Shown piece by piece: positions 1 to 9,564 of a DNA stretch of 64,000 bases. Position numbers and translations under genes: made by a program. The notes below the pieces were generated by a model. The model was given only the letters and a program-made list of their open reading frames with translations, did no database searches and was not told where the DNA came from. This DNA comes from Antedon mediterranea (Eukaryota > Echinodermata > Crinoidea > Comatulida > Antedonidae), in assembly GCF_964355755.1 (NCBI RefSeq), contig NC_092670.1, positions 36,877,795 to 36,941,794 of the forward strand. The letters run 5' to 3'. Each line of letters opens with the position of its first letter. Position 1 is the first letter of the stretch.

Positions 1-284
1 TATTTGTTTGCTCCTCTTTGTATTGTATATGTCAGAAACTTGAATAAATAAAAAAAATAAATGAATAAAACGAAATAAACAAATAAAATAAATAGGTTTG
101 GTATTAGACTTTATCCACCATATGTGTGACGTCTTTCAGAAATTCTTTTGTGGCAAACTCTATTCATACTTTTAACACTGGTGTTTCTAGAATGTAATTT
201 GTAACTAGATGTTTTTAACATTTTAAAGATTCTTAATTTTACTATTTTATATTTTTACATTTCTTGTCATTTTTTTGTCCGCTT

Positions 285-286
<2 letters not shown>

Positions 287-315
<29 letters not shown>

Positions 316-880
316 GAGGAACGTCTCACTAAGCTAAATTGGCCTACACTATCTAATCGAAGAAATTATCTTCTGTTATCCTTTGTTTGTAAATCACTTA
401 TTGGAACGGTTGATTGTAGTAGTGTTCGTCAATCTATAGTTGTTAATGGCCGTCACCTTGATACACTTAAGTTCATTCATCACTATGCTCGAACCAATTG
501 TCTTCATCATTCCGCTAACTATTAATATATTCCCTAGGTTGTGGGAAGAATTACCGGAAATGATTAAAAATTCTTTAATTTTAGACAGTTTTCAAATATT
601 TTTAAATTCACTTAAATCACATGTTTTATATTGACTTTGTTGAATCGACTATTATGTATTTTATCCGTTTATTTTATATTGACACTGTTGATTCGTCTTT
701 TTGTTTTTTAAATATTTGTATATAGTTTATTTTATATCATTGTTGTTACTTTGGGAGTACGGAACCTGAACTCTTGTTATAGTGATTAGGTTCACTTTTA
801 GGTTCCTGCCTACTCCCTTAGTTTCTGTGTTTTGTTTATTTGTAACTGGTTTTTGGCAATAAATAATAATAATAATAATA
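287..880 (+). mobile_element. 5'-truncated non-LTR retrotransposon (LINE) 3' end, decayed
   Basis: This reads like the C-terminus of a CR1/L2-type reverse transcriptase followed by its 3' UTR. After a (TA)n run, one frame (to about 520) gives YEERLTKLNWPTLSNRR, a familiar LINE reverse transcriptase tail. A second frame (about 500-634) continues with LFPRLWEELPEMI and LDSFQIFLNSLKSH, the usual end of such proteins. A frameshift therefore separates the halves, and the copy is dead. The following ~240 bp are AT-rich and end in an (ATA)n tail near 860-880, typical of this class. Everything 5' of the last ~110 residues is absent. The clade assignment is inferred from the tail type. Confidence 0.72.
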
Positions 881-952
881 TATCTTTTAATCGGATTTGT
901 TGATAACCGACATTTCTTTGTTTTTTACGAAGACAATAAAGTTTCTTATATC

Positions 953-1136
953 GTCATGAGGTAATTTCCCGATTGATCGTAATACAAAACGGTACTGGGT
1001 TTGGTCTACTAGCGTTCCTGCTCCCAACCAGTACATCCATTCATAGAAGCCTTAATGAAGTAAGCCTACCTGGTGGTGGCCATAGAACGGTCCCGAGATA
1101 ACGACTATACTTCGGCTTTAGTCGATAGAAGATTGA
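953..1136 (+). repeat. Dispersed repeat family E, copy 1
   Basis: About 185 bp that recurs, diverged but colinear, at 51150-51335. Shared landmarks are AACGGTACTGGGT, ACTAGCGTTC, CATCCATTCATAGAAG and TTTTAGTCGATAGAAGATTGAA. No coding frame, terminal inverted repeat or tRNA-like box B was found. It could be a SINE body or an old interspersed element. Confidence 0.6.
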
Positions 1137-1527
1137 ATAAATTGTTAGAGATAGAGTATACGATGTTATGATTATGTGTAGATATGTGATTTGTTCTTTT
1201 TATTCCAATGATGTTATGTATTTAATAAATTTGTTATATCAATTAATTAAATTATCGTAGATTGCATATTATGCGATGAATATTATTTAATACATTTTTG
1301 ATATATTATTATTATTATATTAATAAAAAAGATATTTGTTAGTATAAATTAAAAAATATTGATCTTAAGGAACTAGAGCTTCTTGTGTTGGGTCACTTGT
1401 TTGTTTCTATCTGAAATTTCTTATTTATTTCCATTTCTTTTTCTATATTTTTGTTACAACCATCTTCATTTATTGTATTTTACCTAGTTTTATTGCAAAA
1501 CTGAAACGCTTTCTAAACTTTATTTAG

Positions 1528-4432
1528 GTTTTGGTCGTGGCATGGCAGCAAATTTTGGCAACGCATCAAATCAGACAAATGGCAAAACAGATGCTTCAGA
1601 GGTAGGTTATCTCTGTATTTAAATAGATTTCAGAATATATCTAATCCACAGCCGACCTCAGGTAAATAAAGTTGAGGTCATCTTTGAAAAAAAAAAGACA
1701 ATTTTACAGGTCATATAAATGTGACAAGATTTACCCTATTCCTATCAAATTCTTGGGAATAAGAAAAATGTTTTGACAATTTTTCTAGGCCAAAATGTAT
1801 ATTAGAATGGTTGGCCGAGGGCGAGGAGGCACACCACAGTTGCGAAATAAGAACGCGGTTCCATCTGTAGGGGGCCTAGCTGATCAACATGCACAAAATG
1901 GTGATGCTGTCTGTATACCAGAATCAACAAGAAAAAGTGAAAAGGTTATTAGTAAGTGTGCTTTTGAATTATACTGTATTGTTTGTTGGACTGTCACATT
2001 GTAAACGTAATTGGTATGTAAAATATTCATTGGATAGATATGCTTGTATGCACATATTTTTATGGAGCATGGTGTGTTAAGCTCTGTCTACACTATCTAA
2101 CTTTATGTGATTACAAAATGTGGTGTGCCCATATATATGGACATGATTTCTTCTAGAGAAGACCCCAAATGATGGCTTATTACTATGTTTTCATTTATGT
2201 ACACACCTATATTATACTGTATAATGCCATTGTTGAACAAATAAATGTTTTTTTTAACTTTGATGATGTCATATCACTACCATATTAAGTATATTTAGGC
2301 AAATCACACTTTTTTTGTCAAACTAGTTTGATAGTGTAAGACAAAGCTTTACATCATTACAGATTTTACATTGATGCAACACGGAAATGCTTTCACAAAT
2401 TCGTAACAAATTGTAACATTTTTTAAGATTATTGTGCAATGTGGTATAGGATGTTATTGCATTATGCTACATTGTTTTACATTTTCGAATAAATATACCA
2501 ATTTAATTTATATTTTATTAAAACAGAAAAAGAAAATATTAAAACAGAAAAAGAAGAAAAGGTCAGCCAACCACTGTCCATTGACGACTCCTCTCAAGAT
2601 GTGAGTTAATTTGCTATTACTTTTCATTAAATAGAAATAAAAAAAAATGCAAAATTATTATTTTAAACCGGTTCCTCCAAATAAAGATATGCGAAAATAC
2701 TTTTTTTCAATTTATAGGCATATACAACTGGTCATTCTCAAACACCTCCCAGTGACTTACTCTCCCTGTTTGCATTTTAAAGTGTGGCCTAGCGGTTAAG
2801 ACAGTAAAACCGTAATCCACAGCCATAACATCGGCAAGGGTTCAAGGCTCACTAGCTCAATGGTTCTGGTGGTAGAACAAGTCTTCTCGGATAAGGACTA
2901 TAAACCATAGGTCCAGTGTCCATCTGGCTCATGTGCACTTTAAAGAACCTAGTACATCTTTCGAGACGAGTAGGGGGTTACCCTGGTGTATTAATTCATA
3001 CACACACACTGTCGTGACACGATGGGACCCTTAGGGGAGAAGAATGTTGTTGAAACACCACCTTTGATCACTTGTTGCTGGAATTGGTGCTCTACAAATT
3101 CGTATATATATATTATTATAGGTTCTGCTGATTATGTCAATTGCGCCAATGGTTTCTTAGGCATAGTGTAAATCAATCAATCAATCAATACCTTTTTAAC
3201 ATAGCAAATTATTTTCCTATACAGGAATCAGAAGATGTTATCAGGAAAAAGTTGATAAGGAAGCTAACAAAGAAACTTAATGGGGTAAGTAAAGTATTTG
3301 ACATTAAATTCTTGAGTAGGACTCGAACCCATGACCTCCAGCCTGGCGTTCATACATCTAGACCATCGAGCCGTAGTATGCATTGTGTACAGCACCAAGT
3401 CATTGTTATATACAGTACAATTATATTGGAGTATGGCAAAGCTATTTTGTTGAAATTAGCAAAAAATACTGTACTGAAAAAGAATCCTACACAAGGGTCC
3501 AAAAAAAGATGCTCATTGGCTTATTTCTGAGCTTTTATGGCATTACAATCACCTTAATAAGTATGCGTACAGACTGAGAATATTGTTTTTTTCTGTTTTT
3601 ATTTTGTTGATTCAAAGTATTAACTGAAGAATGCTTTGAAGATACACCAGTCATTATTATAATTTTAATGAACCACCAGGATGTAGAGACGAAACCAATA
3701 ATATGTAGTATCTATTAAACTTTGTACTAGGACCAGTCAAGGTCCAAGTAGTAGAGCTATAGCTTGATGTTTAACATGCTTGCCTTACAATCCCAAGGGT
3801 TCAATCCTGACTTAGTGCCAGGGTTGTAACTCGCAACTCTTCAACTCTTCCCTAAGCCTCAAATTAGTTTATTCATCCTGTAATTGGAGTGTATACTCGC
3901 TTTTGGATGCGTCTGAAAAAAAACAAAAAATCAAAATATCCTGATTGTGTTTTCCTATTAATAATAATTTATGTGTTATATATTATGTGTGTATTTTAGA
4001 TACAAAATCTTGAAAAGAAAAAAGAAGATGGCAAAGAACTGACAGAAGAGGAGGTAAATCTTCATCTCTAAACTAAAGCTCTGTCTACACTATCAAGCTA
4101 GTTTGATTTGCCCAAATATGCGGTGATATGCTTAAATATAGTAGTGATATGATGTCGTCATGTTTTTATATGAGCACATCACATTTATTTGACGTCATAC
4201 GTCCACTGGTACACATGTCATAGAGTGAACGTCAAAATGCCACTCAACAAACACTAAAATTTGCCAGTGGACATATCATAAAAATGACGTAATAGGGTAG
4301 AAGGGTCGACTATGTCGAAGTGAAAATCTAAAAGTCCCTAATGTTGACAAATACACCCACTTACCTTTTTTACAGGAACTGAAAATTGGGAAGAAATCCG
4401 AAGTAGTGAATCTACTCAACCAACTTACGTAA
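1528..4432 (+). CDS. 3' part of an unidentified RG-rich gene (last six coding exons)
   Basis: Six exons join in frame: 1528-1601, 1789-1949, 2527-2600, 3225-3284, 4000-4053 and 4376-4432, ending at TAA 4430-4432. All have GT-AG borders, and the phases match at every junction. The first exon opens with FGRGMAANFGN, so the gene continues upstream of what I can assign; 1-1527 shows no earlier exon. The second exon carries GRGRGG, an RNA-binding type RG box. The middle is acidic and lysine rich. The last three exons form a charged helical hairpin (RKKLIRKLTKKL, LEKKKEDGKELTEEE, KKSEVVNLLNQL), similar in style to the C-terminal hairpins of eIF2A and PYM. That similarity is too generic to name the gene. 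RNA binding or translation is a guess from composition. Confidence 0.6.
2077..2351. mobile_element. MITE-1 copy, interrupted
   Basis: Both terminal inverted repeats are present: a CTCTGTCTACACTATC-type left end at 2081 and a TTTGATAGTGTAAGACAAAG right end. A ~115-bp stretch between about 2150 and 2265 is not seen in other copies, so the element was probably hit by another insertion. It lies in an intron of the RG-rich gene. Confidence 0.75.
2783..3060 (+). mobile_element. SINE family C, tRNA-derived, copy 1
   Basis: The start, GTGTGGCCTAGCGGTTAAGA, looks like a tRNA box A, and GGGTTCAAGGCTC near 2840 looks like a diverged box B. The body shares GAACAAGTCTTCTCGGATAA and CTCATGTGCACTTTAAAGA with the copy at 15319-15600. 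It is intronic. Confidence 0.7.
3316..3376 (-). mobile_element. tRNA-like fragment (family D, copy 1)
   Basis: Reading the minus strand gives TGGTCTAGATGTATGAACG, then GGCTGGAGGTCATGGGTTCG and AGTCCTAC, which correspond to tRNA boxes A and B. A close relative is on the plus strand at 49795-49856. The acceptor and anticodon stems do not close, so it is a SINE head or tRNA pseudogene. Confidence 0.55.
3745..3920 (+). mobile_element. SINE family A, tRNA-derived, copy 1
   Basis: The head resembles a tRNA, with TAGCTTGATGTTTAACATGC and then AGGGTTCAATCCTGAC (box B). It is followed by a body ending near a poly(A)-rich stretch. The same family is found at 17503, 20378, 42072, 42974 and 61914. Confidence 0.65.
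4074..4192 (+). mobile_element. MITE-1 copy, right end missing
   Basis: The left terminal repeat (AAAGCTCTGTCTACAC) and the internal GATATG/CATCATG-type palindrome are present. The right terminal repeat is lost after the CACATCACATTTATTT block. Confidence 0.7.
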
Positions 4433-4550
4433 GGACACGGTTGTACGGAGTGGCAATATACTAAAACAACATCATCTTATCTGTGTCGTCGGTTTTAAGT
4501 GAGATTGTTCATGATTATGTGTATGATGATTGATAATTAAGCCGACAAGC

Positions 4551-4830
4551 TTAAAGATGTATTGTCCCCCAAAAACATGAAAAATGAATAAAATCAGAAC
4601 TTTTAATAATGTTTTGACTTATAAAATGACAAAATAAACGATTAATTTCAACCAAATACCCATTGGCTGCCAGCCAATTTGACTATTTTTTGCAGTTTTT
4701 TCAAGTAAATAATTTTTGTTTCCGACCCAATTTTTTGTCAAAGTGAATAACTATTATGTGACATTAAAATGGCATATTCAAGAAAAATATTTTAAACAAT
4801 TATTTTTTCAGGAGGACAATACATCTTTAA
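4551..4830. mobile_element. MITE-2 copy, complete
   Basis: A ~280-bp element with terminal inverted repeats TTAAAGATGTATTGTCC and GGACAATACATCTTTAA and no coding capacity. It starts 118 bp after the stop of the RG-rich gene, so it probably lies in or beside the 3' UTR. TTAA borders both ends. Because the termini are palindromic, this may be a target-site duplication or part of the repeat. Confidence 0.8.
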
Positions 4831-5734
4831 GACACACATTTTGTTACAAATAAATATACACATATTTTAAAGAATAATTTACATTTTAAATTGTTTTTTT
4901 ATTTTCTATAACTCCATGACGTTTATATCTGTATAGTTCAACTAGCCTTATGCATTATGTCATATGATGTGAAGAGGTATTGCCGGTGCCAAAGAAAGCT
5001 GGCCATGTTCGCACTTGTTAAAGCACCAATATTCAATCTTTAACTGTCTTGTCTGTACCTTATTTAAATAGCTTAGTTTCGTGTTAAAAAGAAGTTTTTT
5101 TTATCTTTTAGCCTTTATTTTATAATAAAATCAATGAATGGAGAGAAAATGTTTTAATTTTATACCATGTACAAATGAACGAATCTTTTTCTTGCCTTTA
5201 AAAATAAAATATGTTGATTTATAATGTTGTTTGTTTAAAGGATGGAAAAAATAAAGGCGAAAAAAAAACCAAAATTGTTTAATCAGGGAAGTATATTAAT
5301 ATTAAAGAACTTTGATGTTTTTTAGGCCAATGATAAGTTACCCAAGCAATTAGTGTCATTTTCGATGTCATTATTCGATTTTTTGAAAAAGTTACAGCAT
5401 GCAGCCATACGTCCTGGTATATCTACTGTACCATTTTTCTAAAAAATGTAATCATGCTTGGTTAACAAATCTTATTTTAGACTTTGTTATTTCATGATAT
5501 TGTAAGTAGGCCTAGTTAAGTTAAACCTACCGTAGCATGTATATTATACTATATTTGGATGATAGTATTTTTTCCATTCATTTTACGTTTTTTCCAAATT
5601 CTTATATATAAATGTGATTAAACAGTGTATGTCATTTTAAATATGTATTGGATCTTTATGTAATTGAAAATAGATATCAAATCTCTTTTAAGAGAGTATT
5701 GACAGAAGATAATGGTATCATTATTAATGTTCAG

Positions 5735-5940
5735 CTTGTGACATGGATCTCAACGCGATCACAGCTTGTGACGCGAATCTCGACACGATCACAGCTTGTG
5801 ACGCGAATCTCGACACGATCACAGCTTGTGATGCGAATCTCGACGCGATCAAAGCTTGAGACGCGAATCTCGACGCGATCACAGCTTGTAACGCGAATCT
5901 CGACGCGATCACAGTTTGTAACGCGAATCTCGACGCAATT
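5735..5940. repeat. 30-bp tandem repeat, seven units
   Basis: The unit is about GCGATCACAGCTTGTGACGC plus GAATCTCGAC, with a few substitutions per copy. Because 30 is divisible by three, frames on both strands stay open and would give ten-residue repeats such as TRISTRSQLV. No start context or splice sites support translation. It is much richer in GC and CpG than its surroundings. Confidence 0.9.
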
Positions 5941-6132
5941 CCACTTATTTAAATATATCGTGGAGGAATGTATACAAGCAAACCGGGGTACCCGATACAC
6001 TGGCGGTATCATGTCTTGCGACAATAAACAATAAAATAATAGTATTGCGTCTTCTGACATCAACTATCGTCCCATGTGATAGGCATTTATTTTCTCCTGT
6101 TTTCTAATGTGCGAATGTTTTTCTTTCTTCTT

Positions 6133-6405
6133 TAGATATATTGTCCCTAGAAAAATAATTGTCGAATATACCATTTTTATGCCACATAAAAGTTATTCAA
6201 TTTGACCAAAAATTGGATCGAAGAAAAAATATACCTGAAAACCCGTAATTTAAAGCAAAAAAATAGTCAAATTGAGTCAACGGGTACTGTTTTTGGTAAA
6301 ATTTTATTATATGTTATTTGGTATTTTTATAAGTGAAATCGTTTTTTTCCTTGATTTTTTTTATGTGTCTATGCAAGCGAATAACTTCATTAAAACTGTA
6401 AGTAA
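6133..6405 (-). mobile_element. MITE-2 copy, decayed
   Basis: The reverse-oriented body (GACCAAAAATTGGATCGAAG, CCTGAAAACCCGTAATTTAAAG) matches family 2. The end at 6133 is a degraded AGATATATTGTCC, and the other end is not recognisable. Confidence 0.65.
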
Positions 6406-6604
6406 GAAGGGAAAGAGTATAGTAGGCCTAATGTAAAAGCAAAATCATGGATACGGAAAGAGGCCTGCTGAGAGATAATTGGATTTTCGTTTGTACTTCA
6501 GAAGTTATGTATTCGGTGTCAATTATTGATTTGATAAATAACAATGTTTATTCAATATATCGGTTAACAACCCGGAGATACAGACTGCTTCTAATCGGTA
6601 GGTA

Positions 6605-6948
6605 TTAAATATGTATTGTCCCCCAAAAACATGCAAAATGAAGATTAATTAAATCAGACTTTGAATAGGTTATTTTTTAGTTTAATTAAGTTAATCACTT
6701 CCGCAAAATTTAAACAAAAAACAAAATGATGTTCTTACTTATAAACCAACATAATAAAATTGTTAAATTCAACCAAAAATCTATTGGCTGGCTGGCGGCC
6801 AATTCGACCATTTTTGTTTTAAATTAAAAAATAAATTTTGTTTTAATACATCCAATTTTTGGTCAAAGTGGATAACAATTATGTATCATTAAAATGACAT
6901 ATTCAACAACAACAAAATTGTAAAGAGAACAGTAGGCTACATCTTTAA
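6605..6948 (+). mobile_element. MITE-2 copy, complete
   Basis: It runs from TTAAATATGTATTGTCCCCC to ACATCTTTAA, with the family body (AAACATGCAAAATGAAGATT, TTTTTGGTCAAAGTGGATAA) in between. It is intergenic. Confidence 0.75.
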
Positions 6949-7019
6949 TGTTGATCGAGACATCGGGAGGAATCTCACCCTCAGATCTACTGAAATTACC
7001 AACACAGAAAATAGTATAA

Positions 7020-7500
7020 TTTTGCGTTTTACACGCATTCCATGTACAGTACTATATGATTCGAGTAAACCGTGTCTCATTTTAGGTAATTTTAGGTAAT
7101 ATACAGGTGTGCATTTGTCACGCATTTCTTTGTATTATGTTGAAGTTAGTAAAGACTGGTTGATATTTACACGCATTCCATGATACTATGGTTAGGATTC
7201 ATTTTAGGGTTTGCATAATTATGCAGGTGTGCATTTGTCACATAATGTTATATTGAAATTAATAAACACGGACCGGCTGAGATATATACGCATTTATGGT
7301 TAGGATTCGAGTAAACCGTATCTCATTTGAGATGATTTGCATAATTATGCAGGTGTCACACATTTATTTCTTCTAAGTGTTATATTGAAGTTACTAAACC
7401 CGGGCGCGGCTGAGATATACACGCATTCAAGGTACTATAATTAGGATTCGAATTAACTGTGTTTCATTTTAAGTAATTTGCATAATTATGCAGGTGTACA
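7020..7500. repeat. Four ~130-bp tandem units with POU/octamer-like palindromes
   Basis: Four diverged units share ACACGCATTCCATG, GGATTCGAGTAAACCGT, GCAGGTGTGCATTTGTCAC and a TTATATTGAAGTTA block. Units two to four each carry the 14-bp perfect palindrome TGCATAATTATGCA, at 7212-7225, 7338-7351 and 7479-7492. In two units it is preceded so as to form ATTTGCAT, the POU octamer. It may be a satellite or an amplified regulatory module. It lies about 0.7 kb beyond the GPCR stop. Confidence 0.75.
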
Positions 7501-7897
7501 TTTCTTGTATGGCTATGGTATATGATTCATTCACTATTATTATGCTAACAAGACTTTACTAATATTACTATTTACTAATTATACTTACATATCTCTTGAC
7601 CACTGTGTTATTTTTATGTTTTATTTCCAAACTATGCCTTACATTATTATAATTCTAGTTGCATTTAACCAGATATATAGCAAGGCCTGAAATTGTATCG
7701 CCGTGTATATTGTTTCGGCAGAATGAACGCAATTTATTGGTCAATTGAAAATTGCTCATGCATGCCCAGTTTTATTAACTGATTTTCAAACTTTATTTTT
7801 GCTACTCGGCAGTTGTTGTGTACACGTAATCGCAGAAAGTGTTTGTAGAGATTGAAATGCAAATATCAACAACCCGCTGATTAAAGTCCATGCTAAT

Positions 7898-7903
7898 TTT
7901 ATT
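7898..7903 (-). terminator. Candidate poly(A) signal of the GPCR gene
   Basis: AATAAA on the minus strand, about 280 bp after the GPCR stop codon. There is no cDNA support. Confidence 0.3.
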
Positions 7904-8184
7904 AATTAATACGTGTGCCTAATAGCCCTATTCCACTTATGACAAATTGATAAACGTATTCAATTAATCTCCCACATTCACGTCGTTAGTACCAAAACTT
8001 TGTTTGCAGATACAGTACCACCACTAGGGCGCACCATTCAAAACGCCCGATAATTTTGTTTTTGATGATGATGCAAAATATGGTTCGTATTTTTACGGCT
8101 GTTGTTGTCAGTAGTATGTTTACGTCTGCTGGCAGTAGTATTTTTACGTCTGCTGATCGTGTCCCCTTGGCCACTGCTTTCTCT

Positions 8185-9177
8185 TCACATCTTAGTTGAG
8201 ATTATTCCCGATTCAATGCTTCCATTTGCAGACCTAGGCCTACTTTTTCCCATGTGTTTTTTATAAATACGCACGAAACCTTCCCTAAATTGCCTGCACT
8301 TTGCCGCGTATATGAACGGATTTATGAGCATATTACTAGCGCATAGGAGCACAGTGAACCTATGTAAATTACCATTTGTCATACTGGGCTTTTCACCCCC
8401 AGTCACATTGTGAATCAGGTAAACGGTTAAATCCGGGAACCAGCAGATGAAATATGCGATGGAAACGATGACAAATGTTACTATAATGTTTTTCTGGACA
8501 GCATACCGGTGATTGTTATAACACCTGGGAAACCTCTCTTTTCTTCTGTAAAATGTATGAATAATAGGCCTACTACCATACGTAAATATGATGATTATTG
8601 TCGGTATTACCATGAGGGTCAGAAACACTTGTATCCCACAAACCATCTGTATGACGTCCCCGTTCCAGTAGTAATCGCAATAGTAATGTTCATTGATATC
8701 GGCAATGAATCCGATGTGTCCGAGGTTCACGATTCCATAGATGTAAGCCAGGGGCAATACGAGGTAAACAGTTTGTTTCCCTTTAAAACGTACGTGGTAT
8801 TTAATTGGATGCACGATGGCGAAGTACCGCTCAAGAGCAATGAAAACAATGTTCACGGTTGAAGCTCCGGCAAGTATCCAAAAAGTACAACGAATTTTGC
8901 AAAATATTGTACCACCTGTGATGATAAGCCATCCTTCGGGAATGGCGTAAAAAAACATGAACAAAGCACTGGACGTTAGGTCTATAACTGACTGGTGTAT
9001 TATCAGAGAAGTTGTTATACTATTTCGATCGTTTGTATTAGTTTTAACATGAAAGAAAACAATAAGAACTAAAATGTTAGTTAAGATGCCGCTAATACCA
9101 ATCACAATGTAAATACAAAACCAGATGTGAGCGTCTTCTGCTCTCTCTGGGCTGTTCCAAGCCCATTGCAGAGTCAT
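8185..9177 (-). CDS. Rhodopsin-type (class A) G-protein-coupled receptor, orphan, intronless
   Basis: A single-exon frame of 330 residues with seven hydrophobic segments, the size of a minimal class A receptor. The short N-terminus (about 20 residues) leads into TM1 with the conserved Asn (GILTNILVLIV). TM2 has the Asp in HQSVIDL. TM3 ends in ERY rather than DRY (ALERYFAIVHP). TM6 has FICWFPD, a variant of CWxP. TM7 has NPFIY (NPxxY) followed by a basic helix 8 (KCRQFREGF). Cysteines before TM3 (TIFCKIRC) and in the second loop (YYCDYY) could form the usual disulfide. The ligand cannot be deduced. Such intronless receptors are often expanded in echinoderms and other marine invertebrates. The ATG at 9177 is the only one that includes TM1. 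It is divergent from the THEG-like gene, 387 bp away. Confidence 0.9.
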   Translation of the reverse strand: MTLQWAWNSPERAEDAHIWFCIYIVIGISGILTNILVLIVFFHVKTNTNDRNSITTSLIIHQSVIDLTSSALFMFFYAIPEGWLIITGGTIFCKIRCTFWILAGASTVNIVFIALERYFAIVHPIKYHVRFKGKQTVYLVLPLAYIYGIVNLGHIGFIADINEHYYCDYYWNGDVIQMVCGIQVFLTLMVIPTIIIIFTYGSRPIIHTFYRRKERFPRCYNNHRYAVQKNIIVTFVIVSIAYFICWFPDLTVYLIHNVTGGEKPSMTNGNLHRFTVLLCASNMLINPFIYAAKCRQFREGFVRIYKKHMGKSRPRSANGSIESGIISTKM

Positions 9178-9564
9178 TGCTTAATTTTAGCTTGGAAAAA
9201 TATGTTGTTCTCTAAGTACCGACGTTAGAAACTCTAATGATGTACTCCTTTCATACTTGATGTAAATAAGGCAGATCGCAATATTGACATCCGGAAAGTT
9301 AATTAAACAATGAAATATAAATGACAATCAAAATATCTTTTGAAAACCACAAACTCAAAGTTCAAGATTAATAAAATATTGAGGGCGCTGTTCACAATGA
9401 GACTATTAAATGCGGAAGTAGGTATTGCGCGTTCTTAGCAACCATTCATTCAAGTGCATCGCAACGTGCGACGAGTGTAAACATTGAATGGCCAGCTGCT
9501 GCTACTACTGCATGTGGATAATGAATTGTGCAAGGTTAAGTACAAAGATTTAAGAAAAGGATAC
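9178..9564. promoter_or_regulatory. Shared divergent promoter region of GPCR and THEG-like gene
   Basis: 387 bp separate the two start codons, so both promoters must lie here or in unseen 5' exons. GTTCTTAGCAAC at 9431-9442 resembles an RFX X-box with one good half-site (AGCAAC). RFX factors drive ciliary and sperm genes, which would suit the plus-strand gene. No TATA box is obvious. The assignment is inferred. Confidence 0.4.

Noticed and set aside
5648-6063. Open frames giving TRISTRSQLV and DRVEIRVTSC repeats
   Set aside because: They arise because the satellite unit is 30 bp; frames are open on both strands and have no splice or start support.
8509-8862. 117-residue plus-strand frame
   Set aside because: It is antisense to the GPCR and has no similarity of its own.
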